Part shown: one piece after another, positions 25,871 through 35,301 of the stretch
Layout: the number at the start of each line of letters is the position of its first letter
Numbering within the stretch: the first letter of the stretch is position 1
Assembly: GCF_031191545.1 (NCBI RefSeq)
Contig: NZ_CP133472.1
Location: 1,922,001 to 1,986,000, forward strand
DNA from: Schaalia odontolytica
Lineage (GTDB): Bacteria > Actinomycetota > Actinomycetes > Actinomycetales > Actinomycetaceae
Direction: 5' to 3'
DNA: 64,000 nt
Notes under the pieces: model-generated
Database searches by the model: none
What the model was told of the DNA's origin: nothing
What the model saw: the letters and a program-made list of their open reading frames with translations, nothing else
Position numbers and translations under genes: made by a program

Positions 25871-26440
25871 ATGGAAGGTTTCGCTCCTCGAGACGGCGGC
25901 TTTGCTTCGTCGATGAGTAGAGACGAAGCACTGCTCTTGCGTCAGCTGGCCACCGAGGTGCTCGTCGTCCTCGACGATCCCGGTGACTTTGGCATGACCT
26001 CGTCGATGCTCAGTGCGCTCACCGAAACTGAACTGCGCAGGGATGCCCCGCGTGAACGAACCCTGCGGATGCTGCTTCCCTCCATGAGTGAGAACGGTGA
26101 TGACGCCGCGCGGATGCGTGCCCTCACCGAGGACCTGCTGCGCCGCGAGAAGTCGGTTCGGCTGCGCTCAATCGTCAGCGATCTTGACCACATCGTCCAC
26201 GGTGGGTCCGATACCCTCGTCATACGCCCCGATGACGTGTGGTCGTGGCTGGGTGCCCTCAACGACATACGCCTTGGCTTGGCCGGTGAGCTGGACCTAT
26301 CGAACCAGAGTGATGCGCGGCGCATCGAAGAATTAGCGATGCGCGAGCCGACGGGGGAGCGCTCGCAGACTGTCGCCGCGATCTATATGCTCGTTACATG
26401 GTGGCAGGACTCACTCCTTGAAGCCGTCAATAATCCTTAG
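25871..26440 (+). CDS. DUF2017 family protein
   Basis: This 189-residue, mostly helical, acidic protein begins 3 nt after clpS. The family signature segments are LRQLATEVLVVLDD near 25-40 and DDVWSWLGALNDIRLGLA near 130-147. It is nearly always found after clpS in actinobacteria, which suggests a link to Clp proteolysis. Its biochemical role is unknown. No membrane segment or catalytic motif is evident. Confidence 0.85.
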   Translation: MEGFAPRDGGFASSMSRDEALLLRQLATEVLVVLDDPGDFGMTSSMLSALTETELRRDAPRERTLRMLLPSMSENGDDAARMRALTEDLLRREKSVRLRSIVSDLDHIVHGGSDTLVIRPDDVWSWLGALNDIRLGLAGELDLSNQSDARRIEELAMREPTGERSQTVAAIYMLVTWWQDSLLEAVNNP

Positions 26441-26459
26441 TAACGCATAAGGTCGATAC

Positions 26460-27290
26460 ATGAACAACGCCCCGATCGGAATTTTCGACTCGGGCCTAGG
26501 TGGGCTGACGGTGGCTCGTGCAGTCATCGACAAACTGCCCGACGAAGAGATCATCTACCTGGGCGACACCGAGCACACGCCCTATGGTCCACGCGCTATC
26601 GCGCAGGTGCGTTCGCTGACGCTGTCCGCCCTTGATGAGCTGGCCTCGCGTGGTGTAAAGGCTCTTGTCATCGCCTGCAATACGGCCACCGCCGCCGCGC
26701 TCGCGGACGCTCGGGAACGATACTGGATCGACGCTGGCATCCCCGTTATCGAGGTCATCACCCCCGCCGCTCGCCAGAGCGTCATCGCTACCCGTAACCA
26801 TCACGTCGGCGTCATCGCCACGAAGGCAACCATCGAGTCCGAGGCGTACCTGCGCGCGCTCGCGGCCGTCCCCGGGCTCGCGGTTAGCCAGCAGGCGTGC
26901 CCCGCGTTCGTCGACTTCGTCGAGGCCGGGGTGACTACGGGTGACGCGATCGAGGCCGTGGCGCGCGAGTACCTGACCCCCCTAAAGGAAGCGGGCGTTG
27001 ATACGTTGATCCTGGGGTGTACCCACTATCCGCTGCTGACCGGCGTCATTGGCCGCATCATGGGCGAGGGCGTCACGCTTGTGACTTCCTCCGAGGCCAC
27101 GGCAAACGTCACCTACAACGAGCTGGTGGATCGCGGCCTCCTGCATGACCCGTGGCCCGCGGGCGAGGGGCCGAGCCACCAGTTCCTCGCCACGGGTGCT
27201 TCCGAGTCTTTCCCTCATTTGGCTCGTCGTTTCCTTGGCCCCGAGGTGGGTTCCGTTGTCCGCGTGAATACCGGTGGTGGTGTCGCATGA
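26460..27290 (+). CDS. murI: glutamate racemase
   Basis: This 276-residue enzyme has the family motifs IGIFDSGLGGLTV (catalytic-site Asp), VIACNTATAAAL (first catalytic Cys) and LILGCTHYPLL (second catalytic Cys). It supplies D-glutamate for peptidoglycan. AAGG lies near the start, and an ATGA overlap couples it to the next gene. Confidence 0.97.
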   Translation: MNNAPIGIFDSGLGGLTVARAVIDKLPDEEIIYLGDTEHTPYGPRAIAQVRSLTLSALDELASRGVKALVIACNTATAAALADARERYWIDAGIPVIEVITPAARQSVIATRNHHVGVIATKATIESEAYLRALAAVPGLAVSQQACPAFVDFVEAGVTTGDAIEAVAREYLTPLKEAGVDTLILGCTHYPLLTGVIGRIMGEGVTLVTSSEATANVTYNELVDRGLLHDPWPAGEGPSHQFLATGASESFPHLARRFLGPEVGSVVRVNTGGGVA

Positions 27291-28084
27291 AGCTCACTGT
27301 TATCGGCGCGACCGGTTCGATGTCGGGCCCGGAGTCGCCCGCCTCGTCCTACCTGGTTCAAGCCCGCGGAGTCGACCCGCAGTCAGGGCAAGAACGGACG
27401 TTCTCGCTCGTGTGCGACCTGGGGCCGGGGTCTTTCGGGGCGCTATGGGCGCACGTGTGCCCGCGCGAGCTCGACGCGCTCGCACTGTCCCACTGCCACG
27501 CCGACCACATGGGCGACATCATCTCCCTTCAGGTGTATCGCAAGTGGGGGCCGGGAACGGCCGCATCTGCGCTGCCCCTGTATGGGCCCGCGGAGACGAT
27601 GCGTCGCGTGCGCCAGATCGAGGACGCCCCAGACGATGAGGCGTACAAGGTTGAATTTGCTTTCACTCGCATGCAGCTGGGGGAGGCCTATCGGGTCGGT
27701 CCCATGACGATCCGTCCGTACCGGGCCCTGCACCCGGTCGAGGCCTTTGGCCTGCGCATCGAAGGGCCCTCCGAGGAGGATCCCGAGCGTCTCGTGTCCA
27801 TGTTCTACACGGGCGACACCGACCTATGCGACACCATCATCGAGGGTGCGCGCGGTGTCGACCTCCTCCTCAGTGAGGTCGGCTTCACGAGCGACGAGAC
27901 CGAGCCGGACATGCACATGGACGGCATGCGCGCCGGCGAGGTGGCAACCAAGGCCGGTGTTGGCCGCATGATCGCGACCCACATCCAGCCGTGGACGCCC
28001 CGTGAGCGGGTTGCCTCGGAAGTGCGACAGACCTGGTCCGGGCCCCTGGATTTTGCGACCTCCGGGATGCAGATCAGCCTCTGA
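27287..28084 (+). CDS. MBL-fold metallohydrolase (Rv1339-like)
   Basis: Start ATG 27287 overlaps the murI stop, giving 265 residues. The metal site is visible in LSHCHADHMGD and in the later YTGDTD and HIQPW segments. The family normally sits between murI and rph in actinobacteria. Relatives such as mycobacterial Rv1339 act as atypical class II-like cyclic-nucleotide phosphodiesterases. The same activity here is inference. Here rph is displaced by a LysR regulator and two small genes. Confidence 0.88.
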   Translation: MKLTVIGATGSMSGPESPASSYLVQARGVDPQSGQERTFSLVCDLGPGSFGALWAHVCPRELDALALSHCHADHMGDIISLQVYRKWGPGTAASALPLYGPAETMRRVRQIEDAPDDEAYKVEFAFTRMQLGEAYRVGPMTIRPYRALHPVEAFGLRIEGPSEEDPERLVSMFYTGDTDLCDTIIEGARGVDLLLSEVGFTSDETEPDMHMDGMRAGEVATKAGVGRMIATHIQPWTPRERVASEVRQTWSGPLDFATSGMQISL

Positions 28085-28126
28085 GCAGTCCCTCGCCCCA
28101 CCTGTGGGGTGAAGCGAGGAGACTGC
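28085..28126. terminator. terminator between MBL and LysR genes
   Basis: Nested stems GCAGTC/GACTGC, CCTCGC/GCGAGG and CCCCA/TGGGG form one long hairpin with small bulges between convergent genes. Confidence 0.75.
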
Positions 28127-28130
28127 CCAG

Positions 28131-29048
28131 TCACTCGCCGGGCGTGGAGTACGCGGCGTTGTGCCGCTTCCACTCGGCCAGGTACGCGGCCACGCGAGTG
28201 GGGCCTGCGGCCTTGGACCAGCCATGATTCTTGTGCCGCAGCAGGATCTTGCGCGTACCCAGCGACGGCAACGGTGTGATGCGCATGCCGTCTGTGTGCG
28301 CTCCGGCCAGCGCCATGGCCGGGAGAATCGTCGAGCCCGTGCGGGCGCGTACGAGGGCGCGGGCGGCCTCGTACGTCGCGTACAGGTGGGGTGCCCATCG
28401 CGTATCCGGAAACGCCTTCGTGATGCGGCGCATGACATGGTCGCCACTGGTGCCCGGATTGACGCGCAACCATGTCAGGTCGGCGAGGTCTTCGATGGAG
28501 CCAATCGGGGGAGCGGAGTCGGGGGTGACGAGTACCCAGGGCTCGTCGATGAACGGAATGTCCGTGTAACCGCGCGGAGGGAGACCGGGGTCTTCGTCGC
28601 GTTCGATGACGAGAATGTCGTACTGGCCCGTGCGCAGGGCCGCCATTCCGGTTGTCTCTTCAGTTTCCTCAATGCGCAGGTCGACTCCAGGCAGTGCGTT
28701 CAGGATGTCGGGGAGCGCTGGGATGAGGGTGGACCGGCAAATGGTCAGGAACGCCCCGATGGTGACCGTTCCCGTGACCTGTCCCGTCAGTGGTCGCAGG
28801 GCCTTGAGGGCTTCCTCGATGTCGGCGTTGATACGTTCTCCGGCCTCGGCGACGATGGTGCCGGCGGGGGTCAAGATGGCGCCGGAAGTGGTGCGTTCGA
28901 CCAGCTTCAGGCCGACTTCTTCTTCGAGTTTTTGGATCTGCTGTGAGACGGCTGAGGGGGAGACCATGAGGATGTCTGCGGCGGCAACGATGCCGCCTTC
29001 ACGTGCGACGGACAGAAGGAAAGGTAAGCGGCGGGGGTCGATGTCCAC
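28131..29048 (-). CDS. LysR-family transcriptional regulator
   Basis: This 305-residue protein has a helix-turn-helix at about 8-65 (GGIVAAADILMVSPSAVSQQIQ..LEEEVGLKL) and a LysR effector domain. It is divergent from a small membrane-protein gene with an 86-bp gap, so that gene may be its target. Effector unknown. It interrupts the usual murI-MBL-rph order. Confidence 0.92.
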   Translation of the reverse strand: MDIDPRRLPFLLSVAREGGIVAAADILMVSPSAVSQQIQKLEEEVGLKLVERTTSGAILTPAGTIVAEAGERINADIEEALKALRPLTGQVTGTVTIGAFLTICRSTLIPALPDILNALPGVDLRIEETEETTGMAALRTGQYDILVIERDEDPGLPPRGYTDIPFIDEPWVLVTPDSAPPIGSIEDLADLTWLRVNPGTSGDHVMRRITKAFPDTRWAPHLYATYEAARALVRARTGSTILPAMALAGAHTDGMRITPLPSLGTRKILLRHKNHGWSKAAGPTRVAAYLAEWKRHNAAYSTPGE

Positions 29049-29134
29049 ACGAACTCCTTCGTTAAGTGAAACTGTAAGATAACTATAGAACCATTCAATT
29101 GTGCTTGACCACCGGAAGGTGCATCATATGAGTC

Positions 29135-29467
29135 ATGACGATCTCATCTCTGGCAATCACAATCCTCGGCTGGCTTGGCGCGGCCGCTTCTATCGTCGCC
29201 TACTACCTGGTGTCCTCCAAACGATTCGCTCCTGATTCCTTGCGCTACCACTCGCTGAACGTCTCCAGCTGCATTCTGCTGGCCCTCGCCTGCGCGTCCA
29301 CTGGAGCGTGGCCGTCCTTCCTGACCAACGCCATCTTCATCGGTGTCGGCTGCACCATGATCTGGCGCGTGCGAAGCCGCCTCGCGCGCCGAGTCATGCA
29401 GGTCATCCGTTTCTTTGATGTGCGCCGCTACTTGCCGCGCCGCGCGCGCCTGGCGCGCGCCCGTTGA
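29135..29467 (+). CDS. small membrane protein (CBU_0592-like)
   Basis: This 110-residue product has three hydrophobic segments (about 4-24, 43-58 and 62-78) and a strongly basic C-terminus rich in Arg. The pattern of LGWLGAAASIVAYYLVSSKRF, then SLNVSSCILLA and SFLTNAIFIGVG resembles the CBU_0592-like family of unknown function. It starts divergently from the LysR gene and ends at a strong terminator. Confidence 0.75.
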   Translation: MTISSLAITILGWLGAAASIVAYYLVSSKRFAPDSLRYHSLNVSSCILLALACASTGAWPSFLTNAIFIGVGCTMIWRVRSRLARRVMQVIRFFDVRRYLPRRARLARAR

Positions 29468-29490
29468 TTCGTCGTTGAATCGGGGGATGT

Positions 29491-29520
29491 GAGGGGGCAG
29501 GCCCGCGGGCCTGCCCCCTC
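29491..29520 (+). terminator. terminator after the small membrane-protein gene
   Basis: A 30-base perfect palindrome (GAGGGGGCAGGCCC and its complement around GC) follows the stop by 23 nt. Confidence 0.88.
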
Positions 29521-29549
29521 ACTCTATCCACCGCCCGATCAATTAAGAA

Positions 29550-29695
29550 CGATGGATCTCCTTGGTCAAGACTTTTCCAAGCCGAACCAAGGAAAAGTCT
29601 GTAAGAAGATCTTCATAGAAAGGTTAGAAAACATCGATGGAGAAAGCGGGCGATAAGGCGCATTATGTCAGTATGACGCGGTGACAGATCCATCG
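29550..29695 (+). promoter_or_regulatory. structured, AT-rich leader before a small ORF, with interleaved stems
   Basis: CCTTGGT (29560-29566) can pair with ACCAAGG (29586-29592). AGACTTTTCC (29569-29578) can pair with GGAAAAGTCT (29591-29600). The two stems interleave and share GG at 29591-29592, so they form either a pseudoknot or two exclusive folds. CGATGGATCT (29550-29559) is exactly complementary to AGATCCATCG (29686-29695) and could close the whole domain. It lies after a terminator and just before a ribosome site and the 40-codon ORF. A regulatory leader is inferred. Confidence 0.5.
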
Positions 29696-29720
29696 CACTG
29701 TACTCAAAGAGGAGCACACC

Positions 29721-29843
29721 ATGTCTCGTTTCGTCGTATCACTCCTTCGTCGCCTCTCCCATCCCCGCAGGGTGCGTCAACAACGCAACCCCCTGCAGTT
29801 CTCGATGGACCGCCCCATCTTCGGTAATCTCGTCGCCCGTTGA
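29721..29843 (+). CDS. small basic protein of 40 residues, unknown
   Basis: ATG 29721 follows a strong ribosome site (AGAGGAG) at good spacing and the ORF ends at TGA 29841-29843. The product begins MSRFVVSLLRRL, is rich in Arg and contains no Cys or membrane span. It sits in its own apparent transcription unit: a terminator upstream, a structured AT-rich leader and a terminator 25 nt downstream. I do not recognise it. It could be a leader peptide, a toxin-like or RNA-binding small protein, or a chance ORF within a regulatory RNA. Confidence 0.55.
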   Translation: MSRFVVSLLRRLSHPRRVRQQRNPLQFSMDRPIFGNLVAR

Positions 29844-29868
29844 TGGAGCGCCCGAGGGCGCAACACGC

Positions 29869-29900
29869 ATGTGCCGGACACCTACGGGTGCCCGGCACAT
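29869..29900. terminator. bidirectional terminator after the small ORF and rdgB
   Basis: ATGTGCCGG (29869-29877) pairs with CCGGCACAT (29892-29900). The inner CACC/GGTG pair is separated from it by one A.C mismatch. TTT-like bases follow. Confidence 0.8.
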
Positions 29901-29918
29901 TTGTGCATGCGATGATTC

Positions 29919-30533
29919 TCAGCCGCGCAGGTATTCGACGATGCGAGGCATGAGCGCGCGGAAGGCGATGCCGCGATGGCTGATCGCATTCTTCTGCTCG
30001 GCGCTCATCTGCGCAGTCGTGACCTCGAAGCCCTCGGGGACAAAAATCGGGTCGTAACCGAATCCACCCTCACCGCGCGGGGAACGCGTCAGCGTGCCGC
30101 GCACCTCGCCACGCTCGACGAACTCGCGGCCCTCGGGGGTCACGAGAACGGCGGCCGACACGAAGGCAGCCCCGCGGTGGCGGTCGGGAACGTCGGAGAG
30201 CTGATCGATGAGCAGACGCAGGTTCGCCGCGTCATCGCCGTGGGAGCCAGCCCAGCGCGCGGAGAAGATGCCGGGTGCCCCGCCCAGCACGTCCACCGTG
30301 ATGCCGGAGTCGTCGGCAATCGCTGCCAGGCCGGTCGCGCGAGCCAGCGCACGCGCTTTGATCAGTGAGTTTTCCTCAAAGCTGATGCCGTCTTCGACCG
30401 GGGAGGCCACGTCGAAATCGCTCATGCGTGCCACGCATCCGGACTCGAAGCCCTCCCATGCGGGGGCGAGGATGGCCTCGAGCTCGCTGACCTTGTGCGC
30501 GTTGGAAGTCGCAAAGACCAGGCGCGCGCTCAC
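29919..30533 (-). CDS. rdgB: XTP/dITP pyrophosphatase (RdgB/HAM1 family)
   Basis: This 204-residue protein has the HAM1 motifs [38 protein letters not shown] and GGFGYDPIF. It removes non-canonical purine nucleoside triphosphates from the dNTP pool. Its start overlaps the rph stop by 4 bases, and the rph-rdgB pair is a standard actinobacterial operon. Confidence 0.96.
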   Translation of the reverse strand: MSARLVFATSNAHKVSELEAILAPAWEGFESGCVARMSDFDVASPVEDGISFEENSLIKARALARATGLAAIADDSGITVDVLGGAPGIFSARWAGSHGDDAANLRLLIDQLSDVPDRHRGAAFVSAAVLVTPEGREFVERGEVRGTLTRSPRGEGGFGYDPIFVPEGFEVTTAQMSAEQKNAISHRGIAFRALMPRIVEYLRG

Positions 30534-31297
30534 GGGCGCACCTCTACGCGCTCCATCAGGGGAGCCTCGAGCGCGAGCTTCTGGGCGGCAGCCAGCCGCG
30601 CGTTGCCCAGCGTTGCCAGGTCCAGCAGCTCGTTGAGTTCGTCGCGGCTGAAGGGGGCGTGCTCGGCGGTGCCCTGCACCTCGATGAAGCGGCCGTCGCC
30701 GGTCTGCACGACGTTCATATCGGTCTGCGCGCGCACATCCTCCACGTAGGGCAGATCCAGCATGGGGGTGCCGTCGATGACGCCCACAGAGATCGCGGAG
30801 ATCGAGTCGGTGAGAACTGTGGCGGAAGGCTTGAGGATGCCCTGCTCCTTCGCCCAGGTCACCGCGTCGGCGAGGGCCACGTAAGCGCCCGTGATGGCCG
30901 CCGTGCGGGTGCCGCCGTCGGCGCGCAGAACGTCGCAGTCCAGGACGATGGTGTTCTCTCCAAGCGCGGACACATCCACGATGCCGCGCAGGGAACGGCC
31001 GATGAGGCGCGAGATCTCCTGGGTGCGGCCACCCACTTTGCCCTTCACGGACTCGCGGGAAGAACGCTGCTCGGTCGCGCGCGGGAGCATCGAGTACTCG
31101 CCGGTCACCCAGCCCTCACCGGAATCGCGCTTCCAGCGCGGCACTCCCTCGGTGAAAGACGCAACACACAGGACGCGGGTGTTACCGAACTCAATGAGGA
31201 CGGAGCCCTCACCGGTTCCCGACCAACCGCGGGTAATGGAGACGGGACGGAGCTGGGACGGGGTGCGCCCATCGGCGCGCAGGGGAGTATCTGTCAT
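30530..31297 (-). CDS. rph: ribonuclease PH
   Basis: This 255-residue phosphorolytic exoribonuclease shows [48 protein letters not shown] and [17 protein letters not shown]. It trims tRNA 3' ends using phosphate. It is first in the leftward rph-rdgB operon and divergent from nudC with a 36-nt gap. Confidence 0.97.
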   Translation of the reverse strand: MTDTPLRADGRTPSQLRPVSITRGWSGTGEGSVLIEFGNTRVLCVASFTEGVPRWKRDSGEGWVTGEYSMLPRATEQRSSRESVKGKVGGRTQEISRLIGRSLRGIVDVSALGENTIVLDCDVLRADGGTRTAAITGAYVALADAVTWAKEQGILKPSATVLTDSISAISVGVIDGTPMLDLPYVEDVRAQTDMNVVQTGDGRFIEVQGTAEHAPFSRDELNELLDLATLGNARLAAAQKLALEAPLMERVEVRP

Positions 31298-31333
31298 AGT
31301 GCCTAGGGTAGCCCACCGCGTTACCGTGGAGTT

Positions 31334-32269
31334 ATGAGTCTTGATCTACCTCTCGTCCGCGGTCATGTTGATCCGGCCGTCGAGCTGCGCGAAGCGGTGG
31401 TTCCGGCAGCGCTGGTGCGCGCCGGTGAGGCTGACATCATCGTCGTCGATGCGCACGGCCTCGTCCTCCTCGACGAGGCCGAGGCGTTGTCCTCGGATAG
31501 TCCGCTGCTGCGACGCCTGGTCGGGGACGAGGCTGTGCGTGCGCTGGAGGGGACCACGGCCTCGTTCATCGGGGTCGCGAACGGGCGGCCTGTCGTCGCG
31601 GTCGAGACGAGCAGGGATGAGGCCTCGGGGTGCTGGGAGCACCTGAGGGCTGTCGGCTGGAAGCTCGACGGCGACGACGCCGCCCTGGCGCTGACGGCCC
31701 TGGCACTGGCGGGCTGGCACGCGACCTACCGATACTGCTCGCGTTGCGGCTCCCCGGTCGAGCTCGTGTCCGGCGGCTGGGCCGCGAAATGCGGCGCGTG
31801 CGACCGGCTCGAGTATCCGCGTCAGGATCCCGCCATCATCGTTCTCGTCCAGGATCACGACGGACGCGTGCTTCTGGCGCACAATGCTGCGTGGCCGCCG
31901 GGTTTCGTGTCGATCATCGCCGGTTATGTCGAGGCCGGGGAGTCGCCGGACGTCACCGTTGCTCGGGAGGTGGCCGAGGAAGTCGGCGTTGAGATTGAGA
32001 CCCCGACCTACGTCGCAACCCAGCCCTGGCCGTTTGGGCGCTCGCAGATGATGGGCTACCGTGCTCGTACCCTCGAGCCGAGCCCCACCCCGCAGGCGGA
32101 TGGCGTGGAAATCGAGTGGGCGCGCTTCTACAGTCGCGACGAGCTGACGTGCGCGCTAGAAACCGGGGAGATCAGCGCGTTCGGACGCGCTTCGATCGCC
32201 TACGCACTGCTGCGCGAATGGTACGGTTGCGACCTTCCGAACGGCCCGGATGGCGCGGGACGCAACTGA
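31334..32269 (+). CDS. nudC: NAD(+) diphosphatase, Nudix family
   Basis: This 311-residue protein has an N-terminal NudC domain and a zinc ribbon (CSRCGSPV and CGACDR). The Nudix box runs [20 protein letters not shown], and the NADH-specific SQPWPF-like motif reads [11 protein letters not shown]. It hydrolyses NADH or NAD to NMN and AMP and may decap NAD-RNA. TACCGT 6 nt before ATG suggests a leaderless transcript. It neighbours uvrD2, as in mycobacteria. Confidence 0.95.
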   Translation: MSLDLPLVRGHVDPAVELREAVVPAALVRAGEADIIVVDAHGLVLLDEAEALSSDSPLLRRLVGDEAVRALEGTTASFIGVANGRPVVAVETSRDEASGCWEHLRAVGWKLDGDDAALALTALALAGWHATYRYCSRCGSPVELVSGGWAAKCGACDRLEYPRQDPAIIVLVQDHDGRVLLAHNAAWPPGFVSIIAGYVEAGESPDVTVAREVAEEVGVEIETPTYVATQPWPFGRSQMMGYRARTLEPSPTPQADGVEIEWARFYSRDELTCALETGEISAFGRASIAYALLREWYGCDLPNGPDGAGRN

Positions 32270-32295
32270 GCATGGGCGATGGAACAATGGGAGGC

Positions 32296-34311
32296 ATGAA
32301 CCCCGAGGAACTGCTGGACGCCCTGGACCCCGATCAGCGCGCCGTCGCCACGCAGGTGGCCGGTCCGCTCGCCGTTCTGGCGGGCGCGGGCACCGGTAAG
32401 ACTCGTGCGATCACCTATCGCATCGCGTACGGGGCGGCCATGGGTGCCTTCGACCCGTCCAATGTGCTCGCCGTAACCTTCACGCAGCGCGCTGCCTTCG
32501 AAATGCGTCACCGCCTGGCTCAGCTGGGGGTTCCCAAGGCCCAGGCTCGAACCTTCCACTCTGCGGCGCTGCGCCAGCTACGCCACTTCTGGCCCACCGT
32601 CGTGGGCGGACCCCTGCCCGACGTCATCCCGCACAAGGCCTCCCTCGTCGCGGCTTCCGCCGCGCGCCTGGGAATCACGATCGACCGCACGAACGTGCGC
32701 GATATCGCGGCCGAAGTCGAATGGGCGAAGGTGTCGATGATCGACGCCGCCCACTACGCCTCGCGCGTGGCTCGTCTGCGCCGCGACGTGCCCGCCGGGC
32801 TGGACGCGGGGGACATGGCCAGGCTCCTCGACGTATACGAGGACGCGAAGAACGAACGCGGCGTCATCGATTTTGAAGACATCCTCATCTACCTGTGCGG
32901 GATGCTGCAGGAACGCGCGGACGTCGCTTCGATCGTGCGCAAGCAGTACCGCTCCTTCGTCGTCGACGAGTTTCAGGACGTCAACCTCCTGCAGGCTCGC
33001 CTGCTCGACCTGTGGCTCGGTGGGCGCCACGACGTGTGCGTCGTCGGCGACGTCGCCCAGACCATTTACTCGTTCACGGGCGCGTCCCCGGACTATCTGA
33101 CGGGTTTCGGGCGCAAGCACCCGGGTGCTCGCATCGTGGAGCTGACCCGCGACTACCGCTCAACCCCGCAAATCGTCACTCTCGCTAACGACGTCCTTGC
33201 CCGCTCTACGCAGCGCGAGGGCACGGTGCGCCTGTCCAGCCAACGCGACGGTGGTGCTCAGGTCGCCTATCGCACCTACGACGATGATCGGGCCGAGGCG
33301 GAGGGCGTCGCAGCGTCGATCGCCGACCTCATCGAGGGGGGCGTGGCACCCCATTCGATCGCCGTCCTCATGCGCACCAACGGGCAATCCCAGGCGTTCG
33401 AAGAGGCTCTGGGTGTGAGGGGTATCCCCGTGGCCGTCGCCGGGGGCAAGCCCTTCTTCGCTCGAGACGACGTGCGAACCGCCATCTCACGCCTGCGGGC
33501 CGCGGCGGCGGCCGCCACCGACCAGGGGCGCGTGGCTGAGATCGTCCGAGACGTCCTCTCGGGCGTCGGCTGGTCACCCGAGGCACCCTCCGGCCAGGCG
33601 GGTTCTGAGCGGTGGTCAAACATGAATGCGATCGTCGGCTGGGCGGACGACAGCTCGGCGGACACTCTTGTGGCCTTCGTCTCCGAACTCGATGAGCGCG
33701 TCGCCTACCAGGTCGAACCGGACAAGGCCGGCGTCGAGCTGGCCACCATTCACGCGGCCAAGGGCCTCGAGTGGGACGCCGTCTTCCTCGTGGGCGTCGC
33801 GGAGGGCCTCCTGCCGATCTCGTATGCAAAGACCGCCGCCGCGCGCGAGGAGGAACGACGCCTGCTCTATGTAGCCGTGACGCGTGCACGCGACCTGCTG
33901 ACCGTGTCGTGGGCTCGATCGCGGGGTGCCGACGGGCGGGGCAAACGCAAACGAAGCCGCCTGCTCGACGGTATCTGGCCCGAGGAGGTCGGCGTTGGCG
34001 CGCCCAAGAAGAAGGCGCGCGCCTCCACCCGAGCCCTCAACCGGGCCTTCGAAGAGGAGGCATCGCCCCAGGCGATCGAGCTCTTCGGGCGTCTCAAAAA
34101 ATGGCGCCTCGAGGTGTCACGCCAGGCGGGTGTGCCACCCTTCGCGGTCTTTACGGATCAGACCCTGCGCGATATCTCTGTGGCCATGCCGAAGAACACG
34201 ACGCAGCTGCGCGTCATCCGCGGCATCGGTGACGTGAAGGTGCAGCGCTTCGCCGCCCCCGTCCTTGCGATCGTGCGCGGCGAAGAGGTCATCGTCGACG
34301 AGGGTGCCTGA
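32296..34311 (+). CDS. uvrD2: UvrD2-type superfamily 1 helicase with HRDC domain
   Basis: With start ATG 32296 the protein has 671 residues. It has Walker A AGAGTGKTRAI, the VVDEFQDVN motif II, GDVAQTIYSFTGA (motif III), LTRDYRSTPQI, and IHAAKGLEWDAVF (motif V). The C-terminal 80 residues (DQTLRDISVAMPKN..QLRVIRGIG) read as an HRDC domain, which defines UvrD2 rather than UvrD1/PcrA. It is a 3'-5' DNA helicase in repair. AACAAT 7 nt before the ATG suggests a leaderless start; ATG 32272 is the alternative. Confidence 0.94.
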   Translation: MNPEELLDALDPDQRAVATQVAGPLAVLAGAGTGKTRAITYRIAYGAAMGAFDPSNVLAVTFTQRAAFEMRHRLAQLGVPKAQARTFHSAALRQLRHFWPTVVGGPLPDVIPHKASLVAASAARLGITIDRTNVRDIAAEVEWAKVSMIDAAHYASRVARLRRDVPAGLDAGDMARLLDVYEDAKNERGVIDFEDILIYLCGMLQERADVASIVRKQYRSFVVDEFQDVNLLQARLLDLWLGGRHDVCVVGDVAQTIYSFTGASPDYLTGFGRKHPGARIVELTRDYRSTPQIVTLANDVLARSTQREGTVRLSSQRDGGAQVAYRTYDDDRAEAEGVAASIADLIEGGVAPHSIAVLMRTNGQSQAFEEALGVRGIPVAVAGGKPFFARDDVRTAISRLRAAAAAATDQGRVAEIVRDVLSGVGWSPEAPSGQAGSERWSNMNAIVGWADDSSADTLVAFVSELDERVAYQVEPDKAGVELATIHAAKGLEWDAVFLVGVAEGLLPISYAKTAAAREEERRLLYVAVTRARDLLTVSWARSRGADGRGKRKRSRLLDGIWPEEVGVGAPKKKARASTRALNRAFEEEASPQAIELFGRLKKWRLEVSRQAGVPPFAVFTDQTLRDISVAMPKNTTQLRVIRGIGDVKVQRFAAPVLAIVRGEEVIVDEGA

Positions 34312-34312
34312 G

Positions 34313-35191
34313 CTAGGAGGCGAGCCCGTTGATGCCGCACACGCAGCGGCGAGCAGGTTCCACGTCCTCAACCCGCACCGACCCGTCCTCGCAGATGGTT
34401 GCGACCTGCGCGCACTGCGACTCGGTCAGAGTGCCCGAGACGAAGTCCACTACCAGCTGCCCCACGCGTTGGGCCGCCGCAAAGTGAGTCAGCAGGGCCA
34501 GCGGTGCGAGAGGCCAGTTCTCCAGCTCGCGCAGGTGCGCTAGGTGGAACGGATCAGACGCCGCGCGAGCGAGCTGGGAACACTGGTAGCAGGGGGTAGC
34601 CCCGGGGATGACGAACGGGCCAACCTCGTAGGAGTGCTCGCCGCGCGTGACGATGAGGTGAGGGGTGTCGTGCGCGGTGAGCTCGAACGGGATCCCCGGA
34701 TCGACAACCCGATCCGCTGACACGATCGTCAGCTCGGGGCTTCCCTGGGCGTAGAGCTGTGGCAGCGGGATGAGATCGCGGAGCGTGCGGCGCACCGCGC
34801 GGTGGCGCGGGGTTCCCGTGTAGTGGCCGCCAAAAACGCGATCCCAATCCTCGTCGACGAGGGCGTGGGTCTCGATCGACAGCGATAGTGAGAGCGTGTC
34901 GACGAGACTGTGGAGTGCGAGGAGCGTCGCCGGAACCGCGCCGGCGATGCCGAGCGCGAGGCGGGGGAGGGAATCGCTTCCTTCGGTGAGGCGCGCCTCG
35001 GCCAGCGCCGCGAGAAGCTCGGGCGAGGCCTGAACGTCGCCGCGCTCGCGGGTGGGGTGTGCCTGCTGGCTCAGCCAGATCTGGTCGCTCGCGTGCAGAT
35101 TGCTCAGGAGGATGTGCCGACTGCGGTCGCCGCCGACCTGTACGCTGCCGGGGCCTCGCCAGAGGATAGCCGTATTGTGTGCCAGGTTCAT
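34313..35191 (-). CDS. E1/cyclodehydratase-like protein (TOMM leader-binding related)
   Basis: ATG 35191 follows AAGGAG and gives 292 residues. The C-terminal half reads ELTIVSADRVVD, then VGPFVIPGATPCYQCSQLAR, and ends ARRCVCG. The Cys pairs (CYQC and CVC) match the structural zinc of ThiF/E1-like proteins and of TOMM (thiazole/oxazole) leader-binding proteins. I see no glycine-rich nucleotide loop and no YcaO partner or precursor peptide nearby. Related genes occur near uvrD2 in other actinobacteria with unknown function. Its end lies one base from the uvrD2 stop. Confidence 0.72.
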   Translation of the reverse strand: MNLAHNTAILWRGPGSVQVGGDRSRHILLSNLHASDQIWLSQQAHPTRERGDVQASPELLAALAEARLTEGSDSLPRLALGIAGAVPATLLALHSLVDTLSLSLSIETHALVDEDWDRVFGGHYTGTPRHRAVRRTLRDLIPLPQLYAQGSPELTIVSADRVVDPGIPFELTAHDTPHLIVTRGEHSYEVGPFVIPGATPCYQCSQLARAASDPFHLAHLRELENWPLAPLALLTHFAAAQRVGQLVVDFVSGTLTESQCAQVATICEDGSVRVEDVEPARRCVCGINGLAS

Positions 35192-35301
35192 GTCAGTCTC
35201 CTTCAGTTCGTACCTGATGGAGTCATCATGGACCCGCACGGCACGCGCGCGGGGGCGTTTGAAAAATCTGTGGAAAACTTGTCAGATCTTTTTGGAACGA
35301 A

